Notes under the pieces: generated by a model | Seen by the model: the letters and a program-made list of their open reading frames with translations, nothing else | The model's database searches: none | Told to the model about the DNA's origin: nothing | Part shown: piece after piece, positions 1-8,958 of the stretch | Position numbering within the stretch: the first letter of the stretch is position 1 | How the letters are laid out: each line of letters starts with the position of its first letter | Translations under genes and position numbers: made by a program | NCBI RefSeq assembly: GCF_000239815.1 | Contig: NZ_CAFK01000157.1 | Coordinates: 1-64,000, forward strand | DNA length: 64,000 nt | Direction: 5' to 3' | Source of the DNA: Bradyrhizobium sp. STM 3843 | GTDB taxonomy: Bacteria > Pseudomonadota > Alphaproteobacteria > Rhizobiales > Xanthobacteraceae

Positions 1-167
1 TTCTCAAATGGGCCCTGTTGTTCTTCGTGATCTCGGTTGTCGCCGGCATTCTCGGTTTCACCGGAGTCTCGGCGGCTTCGGCCGACATCGCGCGCATCCT
101 GTTCTACATCTTCCTCGTGATCTTCCTGGTGCTGCTGATCCTCGGGCTCACAGTGTTCAGGGTATAG
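1..167 (+). CDS. DUF1328 (UPF0391) small membrane protein, 5' end cut by window
   Basis: The reading frame is open from the window edge and ends at the TAG at 165-167. The visible residues form two hydrophobic helices joined by a short loop (around [14 protein letters not shown]), the layout of the roughly 55-residue DUF1328/YtjA family of inner-membrane proteins. Only the first one to three residues seem to be missing, so the start codon lies just outside the window. The family has no assigned biochemical role; in rhizobia these genes are often near stress genes, which is background knowledge and not shown here. Confidence 0.75.
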   Translation, partial: LKWALLFFVISVVAGILGFTGVSAASADIARILFYIFLVIFLVLLILGLTVFRV

Positions 168-243
168 CGCCTCAGGCGGCCATGCATGGCCGTTCCGGGA
201 TGGTGCCGCGCACCAGACCCGGAACGGCCAGACGCGGAGGTGG

Positions 244-606
244 TCAGGCGGCGACTTCCTCGATCCTGACCTTGTCGGGATAGAACGCCAGATAGCCGGA
301 GATCTCGGTCATGGCCGGGAACGGCGTCTCGTAGCTCCAGATCGCGTTGTCCAGCGTCTTGCCGTTGGCGAGGATGCTGAAATAGCTGGCGTCGCCCTTG
401 TAGGGGCAGTGGGTCACCCGCTCGGTGCGCTGGAGCAGATCCATTTTCGCGTCCGTCCGCGGGACGTATTGGACAGCCGGGTAGCTCGCTTCTTTCAAGG
501 TCAGCGCCTTGGTGGTGTCGGCGATGACCATGCCGTCGGCGAAGACGCGCACCCGCTTTGGATTCGCGGTAATGGTGATCGGATGATCCGGTCCCGGAAG
601 TTTCAT
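244..606 (-). CDS. DUF427 domain protein
   Basis: This 120-residue protein matches the DUF427 family from end to end: an N-terminal strand pair (ITANPKRVRVFADG), a central YPAVQYVPR segment, the conserved THCPYKGDASYF stretch and the C-terminal W-Y-P-A-to-AFYPDKV part. The family is a compact beta-sandwich of unknown function found singly or in tandem; this is the single-domain form at normal length. It has no signal peptide or membrane segment. It lies alone between the DUF1328 gene and bolA, which are on the opposite strand. I see no operon partner, so the function stays unassigned. Confidence 0.8.
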   Translation of the reverse strand: MKLPGPDHPITITANPKRVRVFADGMVIADTTKALTLKEASYPAVQYVPRTDAKMDLLQRTERVTHCPYKGDASYFSILANGKTLDNAIWSYETPFPAMTEISGYLAFYPDKVRIEEVAA

Positions 607-869
607 GATCGATCGGCCTCCAAACGCCGCAGGGTGTTATGCTGTGGCAGGCACAAGGTCGCCACAGCCGGTCATTCGCCGCGTGCAATGCGGCGTGCTC
701 GGCCTGTCAGGCCGCGCCCAAGATATAGTCGCTCAGGAGGTGACCCCGGAAGCGGTTCGCGCTAAAATTTCGCCATCACGGTCGCGCGAGAGGGCCTTGA
801 TTCGATCTGCTCAATCGGCACGAATGGGGCCACCATTGAGCGGCGCAAGCTTTGAGGAGACAGACCGGG

Positions 870-1109
870 ATGCCGATGGACGCCCACGATATCGAAGCCA
901 TGATCAAGGCTGCGATCCCCGACGCCGAGGTGACGATCCGTGATCTTGCCGGCGATGGCGACCATTACGCTGCCACCGTCATTTCCGAATCCTTTCGGGG
1001 CAAGTCTCGCGTCCAGCAGCACCAGATCGTCTACCAGTCGCTGCGCGGCCAGATGGGCGGCGTCCTGCACGCGCTGGCACTACAGACTGGCGTGCCGGAG
1101 CAGCATTGA
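870..1109 (+). CDS. bolA: BolA family protein
   Basis: This 79-residue protein has the BolA fold signature: an N-terminal helix (DAHDIEAMIKAAIPDAEVTIRDL), the GDGDHYAATVIS strand with the conserved H, and the SRVQQHQIVYQSL helix. BolA proteins bind a [2Fe-2S] cluster together with monothiol CGFS glutaredoxins and act in iron sensing and cluster delivery. The ATG at 870 is chosen because GAGGAGA at 854-860 is well spaced; a TTG at 852 is also in frame. The partner glutaredoxin gene is 3.8 kb downstream at 4918, with ltrA, egtD and egtB between them. In many alphaproteobacteria the two are adjacent, so this spacing is notable (inference). Confidence 0.9.
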   Translation: MPMDAHDIEAMIKAAIPDAEVTIRDLAGDGDHYAATVISESFRGKSRVQQHQIVYQSLRGQMGGVLHALALQTGVPEQH

Positions 1110-1156
1110 TCGACCCGATCAGGCCGCCGCGCCAGCATGTACCTGAGGGAGGAGAG

Positions 1157-2359
1157 ATGGCGGCCGAGAATTCGACCGGGGCGCTTTTCCGGGTGCTGCG
1201 GTCGAACGAGCAAAGCCGTGTCACCTCCGTCGAACTGTTCTTCGATCTCGTCTTCGTCTACGCGGTGACGCAGATTTCCCATTTTCTGCTCAGCCGTTTT
1301 ACGCCGGTCGGAGCGGTGCAGACGGGATTGCTGTTTCTCGCGGTGTGGTGGGTGTGGGTCTACACCGCCTGGGTCACCAACTGGCTGGACCCGGCAAAAG
1401 CCCCCGTTCGCCTGCTGCTGTTCGGCATGATGTTGGCTGGCCTCGTCCTGTCGATGGCCATGCCGCGGGCGTTCGACGACCGGGGGCTGTGGTTTGCCAG
1501 CGCTTATGCGGCGATGCAGGTCGGCCGCACCCTGTTCTGGGCGCTGGCGACTCCAGCGCCGCGCCGTAGCGCACGGGCGAACGCAATCCGCATCCTGTGC
1601 TGGCTCAGCACGTCCGCCATATTCTGGCTCCTTGGCGCTTTCGCCCACGGCGATCAGAGGCTGCTGCTCTGGGGTGTTGCGATCGCCATCGAATACGTCT
1701 CGCCTTCGGTTCGTTTCTGGATCCCCGGCCTTGGCGCCTCCACCATGGAGGACTGGACCGTCGACGGCGGCCACATTGCTGAGCGCTGCGCCGGCTTCAT
1801 CCTCATTGCGCTGGGCGAGACCATCGTCATGACCGGGGCGACGTTTGCGGACATCGATTGGACCGAGGCCAGCGTTGCCGCCTTCTTCTGCGCCTTTGTG
1901 GGCTGCGTCTCCATGTGGGGGATCTATTTCAACCGTGGAGCCGAGGCCGGCTCCGAGTTGATCTCACGCTCGAGCGAGTCCGGGCGCATTGCGCGTTCTG
2001 CATACACCTATCTGCATATGCCGATCGTGGCCGGGATCATCCTGACGGCCGTGTCCGACGAGATTGTCCTCAAGCATCCGACGGGGCATTCAGACCTCAA
2101 CACGGTCGCAACGACGATCGGCGGCCCGTTCGTCTTCCTGCTCGGGACCATCCTGTTCAAGCGCGAGATCCGTGGAATTCTGCAGCTATCCCACGGCGTC
2201 GCCTTGATCGCGTTGATCGGGTTGGGATGGTTCGCGCCCGGGCTGTCGCCGCTAGCACTTTCAGCGCTGACCAGCGCGCTGTTGGCGATCGTTGCGGTCT
2301 GGGAGACGCTGTCGCTTCGGTCCAAGCCGGAGCCTCATGCCTCCGCGACCAGCGCTTGA
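1157..2359 (+). CDS. Low temperature requirement A (LtrA) family membrane protein
   Basis: A 400-residue polytopic protein with the LtrA signature near its N-terminus (SVELFFDLVFVYAVTQIS), followed by about ten hydrophobic segments and the conserved internal E-R-C-A-G-F-I-LIALGETI motif around residues 215-235. LtrA was named from a Listeria mutant impaired at low temperature; the biochemical role of the family is unknown. The ATG at 1157 follows a strong GAGGGAGGAG ribosome site; an upstream in-frame TTG at 1106 overlaps the bolA stop and lacks such a site. Its 3' end overlaps the convergent egtD gene by 25 bases. A regulatory or ion-related role is possible but not shown. Confidence 0.85.
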   Translation: MAAENSTGALFRVLRSNEQSRVTSVELFFDLVFVYAVTQISHFLLSRFTPVGAVQTGLLFLAVWWVWVYTAWVTNWLDPAKAPVRLLLFGMMLAGLVLSMAMPRAFDDRGLWFASAYAAMQVGRTLFWALATPAPRRSARANAIRILCWLSTSAIFWLLGAFAHGDQRLLLWGVAIAIEYVSPSVRFWIPGLGASTMEDWTVDGGHIAERCAGFILIALGETIVMTGATFADIDWTEASVAAFFCAFVGCVSMWGIYFNRGAEAGSELISRSSESGRIARSAYTYLHMPIVAGIILTAVSDEIVLKHPTGHSDLNTVATTIGGPFVFLLGTILFKREIRGILQLSHGVALIALIGLGWFAPGLSPLALSALTSALLAIVAVWETLSLRSKPEPHASATSA

Positions 2360-3306
2360 ACCGAGAACATCTTCGCCGCATCCGTCCAAACGCTCCGTAC
2401 CGTCCAGCTCGAGCTGCGCGCCAGCGCAGCAAAGCGCTCGATGCTGTATTTGTAGCTGTTCTCGGTATGAATGCTTTCGCCTGCCCGGAAGTGAAGGCTG
2501 GTGCCGAGCAGCCGCACGGTCTGCGGCTTCTTGGCGATCAGATGCATCTCGATCCGATGCTGTTCGCGGTTATAGATGGCGCGGTGGACAAAGGCCGACA
2601 CATCGAAATTGCCGCCGAGCTCGCGGTTGGCGCGGACCAGCAGATTGAGGTTGAAGCGGGCTGTGACGCCGGCTGCGTCGTTATAGGCGGCGTGCAGGAC
2701 GCGCTCGTCCTTTTCCAGATCGACGCCGACGATCATCAGCGCGCCCACGCCAAGGATCTCGCGCGCCGAGCGCAGGAAGCGGTAGGCCTCATGGGGCTCG
2801 AAATTTCCGATGGTGGAGCCCGGGAAGAAGCCGACCTTCGGAAGGTCCTTGATCGCGTCGGGCAGCTTGAACGACGTGGTGAAATCCGCAGTTACCGGAT
2901 GTACGGTGAGGGCCGGAAAGTCCTGCCGGAGAGCTTCGGCTTGCGCGTTCAGGAATTCGCCGGAAATATCGACGGGAACGTAAGCTGAAAAGGTGCAGCT
3001 TTGCAGCAGCAGCCGGACCTTGGTCGTGGCGCCGGCGCCAAATTCGATCAGCGCCGCCTTCTCAGGGATGATCGCCGCGATATCAGCCCCGCGATCGCGC
3101 AGGATGCCGAGTTCGGTGCGGGTCGGATAATATTCCGGCAGCCGCGTGATCTGCTCGAACAGCTCCGAGCCGGCGGCGTCGTAGAAATATTTGGGCGACA
3201 GCCGCTTGGGTTGGTCTGAAAGGCCGACAACGACATCGCGCGCAAATGCCGAGGTCTGCTCGTCCGGCAGATGAGCGTTGGCCAAGGCAGACATGTGCAA
3301 ACTCAT
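2335..3306 (-). CDS. egtD: L-histidine N-alpha-methyltransferase (ergothioneine biosynthesis)
   Basis: This 323-residue protein matches EgtD over its whole length. It has the N-terminal LSPKYFYDAAGSELFEQIT region, the SAM-binding LIEFGAGATTKVRLLL motif near residue 85, the GFFPGSTIGNF motif near residue 160, and a C-terminal SYKYS/F segment. EgtD methylates histidine three times with SAM to give hercynine, the first step of ergothioneine synthesis. The ATG at 3306 is preceded on its strand by GAGGAGAG with good spacing; a second Met lies four codons in. It follows egtB by 70 bases on the same strand, so the two are likely cotranscribed from the promoter before egtB. No egtA, egtC or egtE is in the window; bacterial EgtB variants that use cysteine directly need fewer steps. 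Confidence 0.93.
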   Translation of the reverse strand: MSLHMSALANAHLPDEQTSAFARDVVVGLSDQPKRLSPKYFYDAAGSELFEQITRLPEYYPTRTELGILRDRGADIAAIIPEKAALIEFGAGATTKVRLLLQSCTFSAYVPVDISGEFLNAQAEALRQDFPALTVHPVTADFTTSFKLPDAIKDLPKVGFFPGSTIGNFEPHEAYRFLRSAREILGVGALMIVGVDLEKDERVLHAAYNDAAGVTARFNLNLLVRANRELGGNFDVSAFVHRAIYNREQHRIEMHLIAKKPQTVRLLGTSLHFRAGESIHTENSYKYSIERFAALARSSSWTVRSVWTDAAKMFSVQALVAEA

Positions 3307-3376
3307 GGATACTCTCCTCAACGCGCAGTCGGACGCGCTGTGATGGAAAATCGAGACGGGAAGAAGACGGCGATCC

Positions 3377-4630
3377 TCAGGCGTAGTCGGCGAGCCGCAG
3401 CCCCGTGAATTGCCAGCGGTGGTGCGGATAAAAGAAGTTGCGATAGCTAAGACGGCTATGGCCAGCCGGAGTCGCAAGCGAGGAGCCGCGCAACACCAGC
3501 TGATTGACCATGAACTTGCCGTTGTACTCGCCGAGCGCGCCTTCAATGGCGCGGTAGCCGGGATAGGGCGCATAGGCGCTGCGGGTCCATTGCCAGACGA
3601 TGCCGAAAGCATCGTTGAGCTGGTTGGCGCGCGCGGCAACCTCCCATTCCATCTCTGTCGGCAGATGCCTGCCGCTCCAGCGGGCGAAGGCGTCGGCCTC
3701 GTAGTAGCTGACGTGGCAGACCGGCGCGTCGGGATCAACCGGCCGGAGACCGCCGAGCGTCATGATCTTCCATTCGCCCTCGACTTTGTACCAATGGCCG
3801 GGCGCCTGCCAGCCTTCCTTGGCGACGGTGGCAAAGCCGTCCATGAGCCACAGCGTCGCGGTCTCGTAGCCGCCACTGTCCATGAAGGCGAGCCACTCGG
3901 CATTGGTGACGAGATTGCGCGCGAGTTTGACCGGGCCGACCAAGGTGCGGTGTGCGGGCTTTTCATTGTCGAAATGGAAGCTGTCGTCGGCATGACCGAT
4001 GGTGTGGATGCCTTCAGGCAGGACTGCCCATTCCTCGGCACTTCGGTGCGACGGCGGAAGCCGCCAATGGATGTCATAGGCCGGCGCGACCGGGTTTTGC
4101 GCAAAGGCATGCAGGATGTCGGTGAGCATCAATTCCTGATGCTGCTGCTCATGGTTCAAGCCGACCTCGATCAGCGGCGCGACAGCCGCCAGTGTCGGCG
4201 CATCGGCTTCGCTCAGGAAGTCGACCACGGCGGCATCGACGTGGTGGCGATAGGCACTGATCTCCTCCACCCCAGGCCGGGTGATGAGGCCGCGCGCGCC
4301 ACGGGTATGGCGCGGGCCGGCGCTGACGTAATAGGAGTTGAACAGGAATGCATAGTCGGGATGGAAGGGCTGGTAGCCTGGGCAATGCGCGGCCAGCAGA
4401 AACTGCTCGAAGAACCAGGTCGTATGGGCGCGGTGCCATTTGGCCGGGCTCGCGTCGGGCATTGACTGGACCACCTGGTCCTCGGCGCTCAAGGGTGCTG
4501 CGCGGGCTTCGGTCTCGCCGCGGACCGCCAGATAGGCCTCAACAAGATTTTGGACGAAGGACTCGGAGCCGGGCGCGGGCGGGGCAGCAATCGACGAACG
4601 CGCGGTCGCGGCGGAGGCTGGACTGGTCAC
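3377..4630 (-). CDS. egtB: Ergothioneine biosynthesis protein EgtB (hercynine sulfoxide synthase)
   Basis: A 417-residue non-haem iron enzyme with the expected two parts. The N-terminal DinB-like helical domain holds the candidate iron ligands in WHRAHTTWFFE (about residues 65-75) and NHEQQHQE (His160, His164). The C-terminal FGE-sulfatase-like domain has LPTEMEWEVAAR and the VWQWTRSAYAPYPG segment. The enzyme joins hercynine to a thiol donor (gamma-glutamylcysteine or cysteine) with oxygen; the donor cannot be read from the sequence. The start is GTG at 4630, five bases from a GGAGA site. The usual GNVWEW is FGIVWQW here. A GGAAC-N16-CGTT promoter lies directly upstream, tying this antioxidant operon to the general stress response (inference). 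Confidence 0.93.
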   Translation of the reverse strand: MTSPASAATARSSIAAPPAPGSESFVQNLVEAYLAVRGETEARAAPLSAEDQVVQSMPDASPAKWHRAHTTWFFEQFLLAAHCPGYQPFHPDYAFLFNSYYVSAGPRHTRGARGLITRPGVEEISAYRHHVDAAVVDFLSEADAPTLAAVAPLIEVGLNHEQQHQELMLTDILHAFAQNPVAPAYDIHWRLPPSHRSAEEWAVLPEGIHTIGHADDSFHFDNEKPAHRTLVGPVKLARNLVTNAEWLAFMDSGGYETATLWLMDGFATVAKEGWQAPGHWYKVEGEWKIMTLGGLRPVDPDAPVCHVSYYEADAFARWSGRHLPTEMEWEVAARANQLNDAFGIVWQWTRSAYAPYPGYRAIEGALGEYNGKFMVNQLVLRGSSLATPAGHSRLSYRNFFYPHHRWQFTGLRLADYA

Positions 4631-4654
4631 GAGGGTCTCCGTTTGGGTGGAGAA

Positions 4655-4679
4655 AACGTTGCTCCCGGGAACAAGTTCC
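4655..4679 (-). promoter_or_regulatory. Putative sigma-EcfG (general stress) promoter of egtB-egtD
   Basis: Read on the minus strand, GGAAC (plus-strand 4675-4679) is followed after exactly 16 bases by CGTT (plus-strand 4655-4658). This matches the alphaproteobacterial sigma-EcfG consensus GGAAC-N16/17-CGTT. The -10 element ends 24 bases before the egtB GTG, giving a plausible short leader that contains the GGAGA ribosome site. GGAAC also forms half of a small palindrome with GTTCC, which could be chance. Confidence 0.6.
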
Positions 4680-4803
4680 TGGCAGTCCGTCCTAGATGGG
4701 GGCTTGGTTGCAGGATAAAACCCTCGAATCCGCTATTATATTGTTACCATCAGCCTATCGATTTCGGCCCGCCCTTTGCATGCCAGCTCCGCGGCATTTT
4801 ACT

Positions 4804-4831
4804 TTGGCGAAACAACCATTTGAGCTACATA
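4804..4831 (+). promoter_or_regulatory. Possible sigma-70-type promoter of grxD
   Basis: TTGGCG at 4804-4809 and TACATA at 4826-4831 are separated by 16 bases and lie about 87 bases before the grxD ATG, in the divergent interval with egtB. The match is fair rather than strong. The rest of the 287-base interval (4631-4917) is relatively AT-rich in its middle; besides these sites I see nothing else in it. Confidence 0.35.
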
Positions 4832-4917
4832 TAGATTCAGTGACGGTTGGCCGGGGACCGAGCCCGTCCGAGACGACCCAGCGGCAGGGGCCGCCAGGCG
4901 CCCCAAAGGAAGCGAAG

Positions 4918-5246
<329 letters not shown>

Positions 5247-5250
<4 letters not shown>

Positions 5251-5801
5251 GCTTTCCGGTCCGCAAGCTCGGCGCGACCCGATTCGAGATCGTCGTCGCC
5301 GACATCACGCGCTTGCGCGTTGATGCCATCGTCAACGCGGCCAACACCTCGCTGCTCGGCGGCGGCGGGGTGGATGGTGCAATCCACCGCGCGGCCGGCC
5401 CTGAATTGGTGATGGAATGCCGCCAGCTGCACGGCTGCAAGACCGGCGATGCCAAGATCACGAAGGGTTACCGCTTGCCGGCCGCCCACGTCATCCACAC
5501 CGTTGGGCCGGTCTGGCAAGGCGGCGAGCGTGGCGAGGACGGATTGCTGGCCTCCTGCTATCGCCGCTCCATCGAATTGTGCCACGATCGATCCCTCGCT
5601 TCGGTGGCGTTCCCTGCGATCTCCACCGGCGTCTATCGCTTTCCGGCCGCCCGCGCTGCCGGCATCGCAGTCCACACGACACTCGAAGCGATCGAGCCCG
5701 AGACCTCGCTGGAGTACATTGTATTCTGCTGCTTTTCGGAAGAGAGCGCTCGCCTGCATGATCAGGCGTTCGGTGAGGCGGTCGCCAGCGGCGCGCGCTG
5801 A
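5247..5801 (+). CDS. Macro domain protein, likely O-acetyl-ADP-ribose deacetylase
   Basis: About 184 residues of a single macro domain: first strand [13 protein letters not shown], the ADP-ribose loop [22 protein letters not shown], the [10 protein letters not shown] strand and the phosphate-binding [12 protein letters not shown] loop. Such enzymes hydrolyse O-acetyl-ADP-ribose or remove ADP-ribose from targets. The start needs comment. The first strand, essential to the fold, lies upstream of the first conventional start (TTG at 5313), and no ATG or GTG is in frame before it. The CTG at 5247 overlaps the grxD stop as CTGA, exactly like the common ATGA arrangement, and gives a full domain, so I place the start there. 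A downstream TTG start would give a broken domain. Confidence 0.85.
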
Positions 5802-5842
5802 GTTGCGCCGGTAGGATCGCCCCAATGGCGAACGGAGCATCC

Positions 5843-7099
5843 ATGATCGAGCGGCTGGCGTCCCAATGCCTGGTGCTATGTGCGATCATCGCATTCAGCA
5901 TTGGAGCTGCGTACGCAGACAATTCGTCCGCGACAACGGCGCGGCATTTCGATGCTCAGCGGCTGGAGAAGGTTGAGGACTATTTTCGTCGCGAGGTTGC
6001 GGCCGGCCATATTCCTGGCGCGGTGGTACTGATCCAGCAGCATGGTCGACCGGTGCTGCTGCAGAGCATCGGCGTACGCGACGTCGCCACGGGCGCGGCG
6101 ATGACGCCGGATACGATCTTCCGCATCTATTCAATGTCGAAGCCGATCACATCCGTAGCTGTGATGATGCTGGTCGACGACGGGCGTCTCAAGCTCGGTG
6201 ATGACGTGGCGAAATACATTCCGGCGTTCGCGGAGGTGAAAGTCGCGGACATGGCGCGCGACGGCAAGACCGTGCAGTCGCTGCAACCTCTGGCACGCCC
6301 GATCACCATCGAGGATCTGCTGCGTCATACCTCCGGCATCACCTACGGCTTCTATGGCGAGACCGCCGTGCGCAAGCTCTATGCGACCTCGAACCTGTTC
6401 GACGACGATATCGATAACGCGACGTTTGCGAATCGCTTGGCGAAGCTGCCGCTGGCCGAGCAGCCGGGCACGGTGTGGGACTACGGCCATTCCGTGGATG
6501 TGCTTGGCCGTGTCATCGAGGTGGTCTCGGGGCAGACGCTCTATCAGTTCGAACAGGAGCGGCTGCTCGATCCGCTCGGCATGCACGACACCGGGTTCTC
6601 GCTCGCCGATCCGGACAAGCGCGGCCGTGTGGCCGAGCCGCTGCCGCAGGATCGTTTCGATGAACCGATCGCAGGCCTCGACGATCCCGTCCGTCCCAGG
6701 AGATGGGAATCCGGCGGCGCCGGCATGACCAGCACCCTCGGTGACTATGCGCGCTTTGCGCAAATGCTGCTGAACGTTGGCACGCTCGATGGTCGCCGCT
6801 ATCTGAAGGCCGAGACCGTAGCCTCGATGACGCGCGATCATCTCGGCCCGGAGATCGCGCACGACGATTTCTACCATCCCGGACCGGACAGCGGCTTCGG
6901 ACTCGGCTTCGCGGTGCGGATCTCCGCCGCGCCGCCGTTCACGTCAAGGGAATATCGCTGGGACGGCGTCGGCGGCACCTTCTTCTTCATCGATCCCAAG
7001 GACGACATGTTTGCGGTCGTGATGATGCAATCACCGACGCAGCGCGGCCGCATCGAGATCGAGACGCGGCGCCTGATCTATGAGGCGCTCACGCCGTAA
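5843..7099 (+). CDS. Serine hydrolase, beta-lactamase/class C (esterase EstB-like) family
   Basis: A 418-residue exported protein. Residues 1-25 form a signal peptide ending in AAYA, then comes a beta-lactamase/transpeptidase fold with the nucleophile motif SMSK (FRIYSMSKPITS), the Tyr motif YGHS in WDYGHSVDVLG, and a late GVGGT segment in place of KTG. These features fit the class C-related hydrolases that include EstB-type esterases and D-aminopeptidases; true beta-lactamase activity is not implied. The ATG at 5843 is chosen because GGAG at 5834-5837 is well spaced and it begins the signal peptide cleanly; an ATG at 5825 is also in frame. It ends nine bases from the convergent threonine aldolase gene. 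Confidence 0.85.
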   Translation: MIERLASQCLVLCAIIAFSIGAAYADNSSATTARHFDAQRLEKVEDYFRREVAAGHIPGAVVLIQQHGRPVLLQSIGVRDVATGAAMTPDTIFRIYSMSKPITSVAVMMLVDDGRLKLGDDVAKYIPAFAEVKVADMARDGKTVQSLQPLARPITIEDLLRHTSGITYGFYGETAVRKLYATSNLFDDDIDNATFANRLAKLPLAEQPGTVWDYGHSVDVLGRVIEVVSGQTLYQFEQERLLDPLGMHDTGFSLADPDKRGRVAEPLPQDRFDEPIAGLDDPVRPRRWESGGAGMTSTLGDYARFAQMLLNVGTLDGRRYLKAETVASMTRDHLGPEIAHDDFYHPGPDSGFGLGFAVRISAAPPFTSREYRWDGVGGTFFFIDPKDDMFAVVMMQSPTQRGRIEIETRRLIYEALTP

Positions 7100-7108
7100 G
7101 CCGCGGCC

Positions 7109-8176
7109 TTACGCCGCGCGTACGATCTCCCGGACGTGGCCGATGGTTTCCTCGATCATCGCCGAGGTCACGTCGAGATGGGTGCAGGCGCGGATGCGGC
7201 CGTCCATCATCGCCAGCAGCACGCCGTGCTTGCGCAATTCACCGACCATCTTGTTACCTGGAACTCCCGCGCCGTCAGGCTTGAAGAAGACCAGATTGGT
7301 CTCGGGCTCCTGCACCGCGATGCCGTCGATCTGCGCCAGCCCGCGCGCCAAGGCGCGCGCATTGGCGTGGTCCTCGGCGAGGCGGTCCACATGATGATCC
7401 AGCGCATGGATGCACGCGGCTGCGGCGATCCCGGCCTGCCGCATGGCGCCGCCCAGGCGCTGCTTCCAGCGCCAGACCTCGTCGATGAAATCGGCGCTGC
7501 CGGCGAGCACTCCGCCGATCGGCGCGCCGAGCCCCTTGGAAAAATCGATCCAGGCCGAATCCCAGCCGGCCGCCATTTCGGCGGCAGGGATGCCCGTCGC
7601 CACGGTTGCGTTCAGCAGCCGTGCGCCGTCCATATGAGTAGCCATCCCGTTGGCCTTCGCGATCGCGACGATCTCGTCGAGCGCGGCCTTGCTCCAGATC
7701 GTGCCGCCGCCGATATTGGCGGTCTGCTCCACGCTGACCACCGTCTGTGGCGGCTGATAGCGGGTGCGCGGATGGAGTGCGGCGCGGAATGTATCCGGCG
7801 TGAACTGGCCGTCGTCGCCCTTCAGCGGCATGATCTGGAAGCCGCCGAGCGCGGCGTGCGCGCCGCCCTCGCGTGAGATGATATGCGCGGTCTCGTGCGC
7901 CAGGATCTCGTCGCCCGGGCGGCAATGCACGAGCGTCGCTGCGACGTTGCACATCGTGCCTGACGGCATGAACACGGCCGCCTGCTTGCCGAGCAGGCCC
8001 GCAACGCGTTCGCACAGCAGATTGACGGTCGGATCATCGCCGATCTGCTCGTCGCCGACCTCCGCGCGGGCCATCGCATCGCGCATCGCCGCGGTTGGGC
8101 GCGTCTGCGTATCCGACAAGAGATTGATACGCACCGGCGGGGCGTTCGGATCGCGCGGGGGAGGGGTGTAGATCAT
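7109..8176 (-). CDS. ltaE: Low-specificity L-threonine aldolase
   Basis: A 355-residue fold-type I PLP enzyme of the threonine aldolase/beta-eliminating lyase family. Visible features are LLSDTQTRPTAAMR at the N-terminus, GDEQIGDDPTVNLLCERVAGLLGK, the EQTANIGGG segment, the HMDGARL aspartate that contacts the pyridine nitrogen, and the PLP lysine in DFSKGLGAPIGG. It cleaves L-threonine or L-allo-threonine to glycine and acetaldehyde. The protein is cytosolic and of normal length. The ATG at 8176 is the only reasonable start. It is followed downstream by the convergent serine hydrolase; the gene upstream on the same strand (8196-8747) is of unknown function. Confidence 0.92.
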   Translation of the reverse strand: MIYTPPPRDPNAPPVRINLLSDTQTRPTAAMRDAMARAEVGDEQIGDDPTVNLLCERVAGLLGKQAAVFMPSGTMCNVAATLVHCRPGDEILAHETAHIISREGGAHAALGGFQIMPLKGDDGQFTPDTFRAALHPRTRYQPPQTVVSVEQTANIGGGTIWSKAALDEIVAIAKANGMATHMDGARLLNATVATGIPAAEMAAGWDSAWIDFSKGLGAPIGGVLAGSADFIDEVWRWKQRLGGAMRQAGIAAAACIHALDHHVDRLAEDHANARALARGLAQIDGIAVQEPETNLVFFKPDGAGVPGNKMVGELRKHGVLLAMMDGRIRACTHLDVTSAMIEETIGHVREIVRAA

Positions 8177-8195
8177 GGGAAATCCGCTTCACGCT

Positions 8196-8747
8196 TCAGG
8201 CTGCAAGCGGCGGATGTAGCCATATATCGAGCCGGCGGGAAGGGGCAGCTTCGAATGGCACGGCGACCAGAGGCGGCGCCTCGGCGTAGTCGAACAGCCA
8301 GGGTTCCAGCCGGCTTTGGCGCGACGGCGAAAGATAGAAAGAGCTGCTCATGTCCGGCGGCCGTTGCCGCCGCACGTTCCAGCCGACGTTCAGCGCGGCC
8401 CAGCCGACCAGCATGGTCCGCCATTCATCCGCCACCTCGCGCGCATCATCAAAGCAGTGCAGAAGCTCGAGCGCGTGAGGATCGTAAGCAAGCCTGGGGT
8501 CGGTGAACGTCAGCCCACTCTCCAGATGCCGGATGAGGTGGACGGAGGGGTCGGTCTGAACGTGCCAGGCGGACCGTTCAAGAATGTCAAAGACCGTCGA
8601 AGGAAAGGTGCCGTCGTTGAACCGGTAGCGAACCCCGGAAAGACGGCCCCGTAACGGTGGCGGGGCTCGCAGCGACGGCAAAGGCGGCGCGTTGACCGCG
8701 CCAGTCATGACAGTGCCAAAACAGATACTGCGCCTGTTGAACCCCAT
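8196..8747 (-). CDS. Hypothetical protein
   Basis: An ORF of 183 codons whose residues look protein-like (RYRFNDGTFPSTVFDILERSAWHVQTDPSVHLIRHLESG and YDPHALELLHCFDDAREVADEWR), without signal peptide or membrane segment. I do not recognise the family. The start is uncertain: ATG at 8747 or ATG at 8708, neither with a good ribosome site, and the first 35 residues are proline- and arginine-rich and may not be translated. It lies 19 bases upstream of the threonine aldolase gene on the same strand and could share its transcript. Confidence 0.55.
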   Translation of the reverse strand: MGFNRRSICFGTVMTGAVNAPPLPSLRAPPPLRGRLSGVRYRFNDGTFPSTVFDILERSAWHVQTDPSVHLIRHLESGLTFTDPRLAYDPHALELLHCFDDAREVADEWRTMLVGWAALNVGWNVRRQRPPDMSSSFYLSPSRQSRLEPWLFDYAEAPPLVAVPFEAAPSRRLDIWLHPPLAA

Positions 8748-8892
8748 GGCGAACGCCCCGCTACTTCACAAACGCAGACATTGAATCACGGGACGGATAC
8801 GCTGTCAGCGGGGGGTAAGGCGATTTCGTGGCAACTGTGGCATTCGGGAATCGGTCGCCGCGTCAGCCCTTCGCGCAAAGAGCTCCTCACGC

Positions 8893-8920
8893 AAAAAGGC
8901 CCCGGCTAGCCGGGGCCTTT
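8893..8920 (-). terminator. Rho-independent terminator of rpsD
   Basis: A perfect 20-base palindrome at 8898-8917 (arms GGCCCCGGCT / AGCCGGGGCC) is flanked by five A on the plus-strand left side and TTT on the right. On the minus strand this is a GC-rich hairpin followed by five T, 42 bases after the rpsD stop. It could work weakly in the other direction too. Confidence 0.8.
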
Positions 8921-8958
8921 CACAACTACAATTGGGCGGTGAGTCCCGCCGATCAAGA

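Noticed and set aside
1858..2988. Long ORF antisense to egtD and out of frame with ltrA
   Set aside because: It crosses two well-identified genes and its translation is low-complexity Arg/Ala-rich text typical of a shadow frame in GC-rich DNA.
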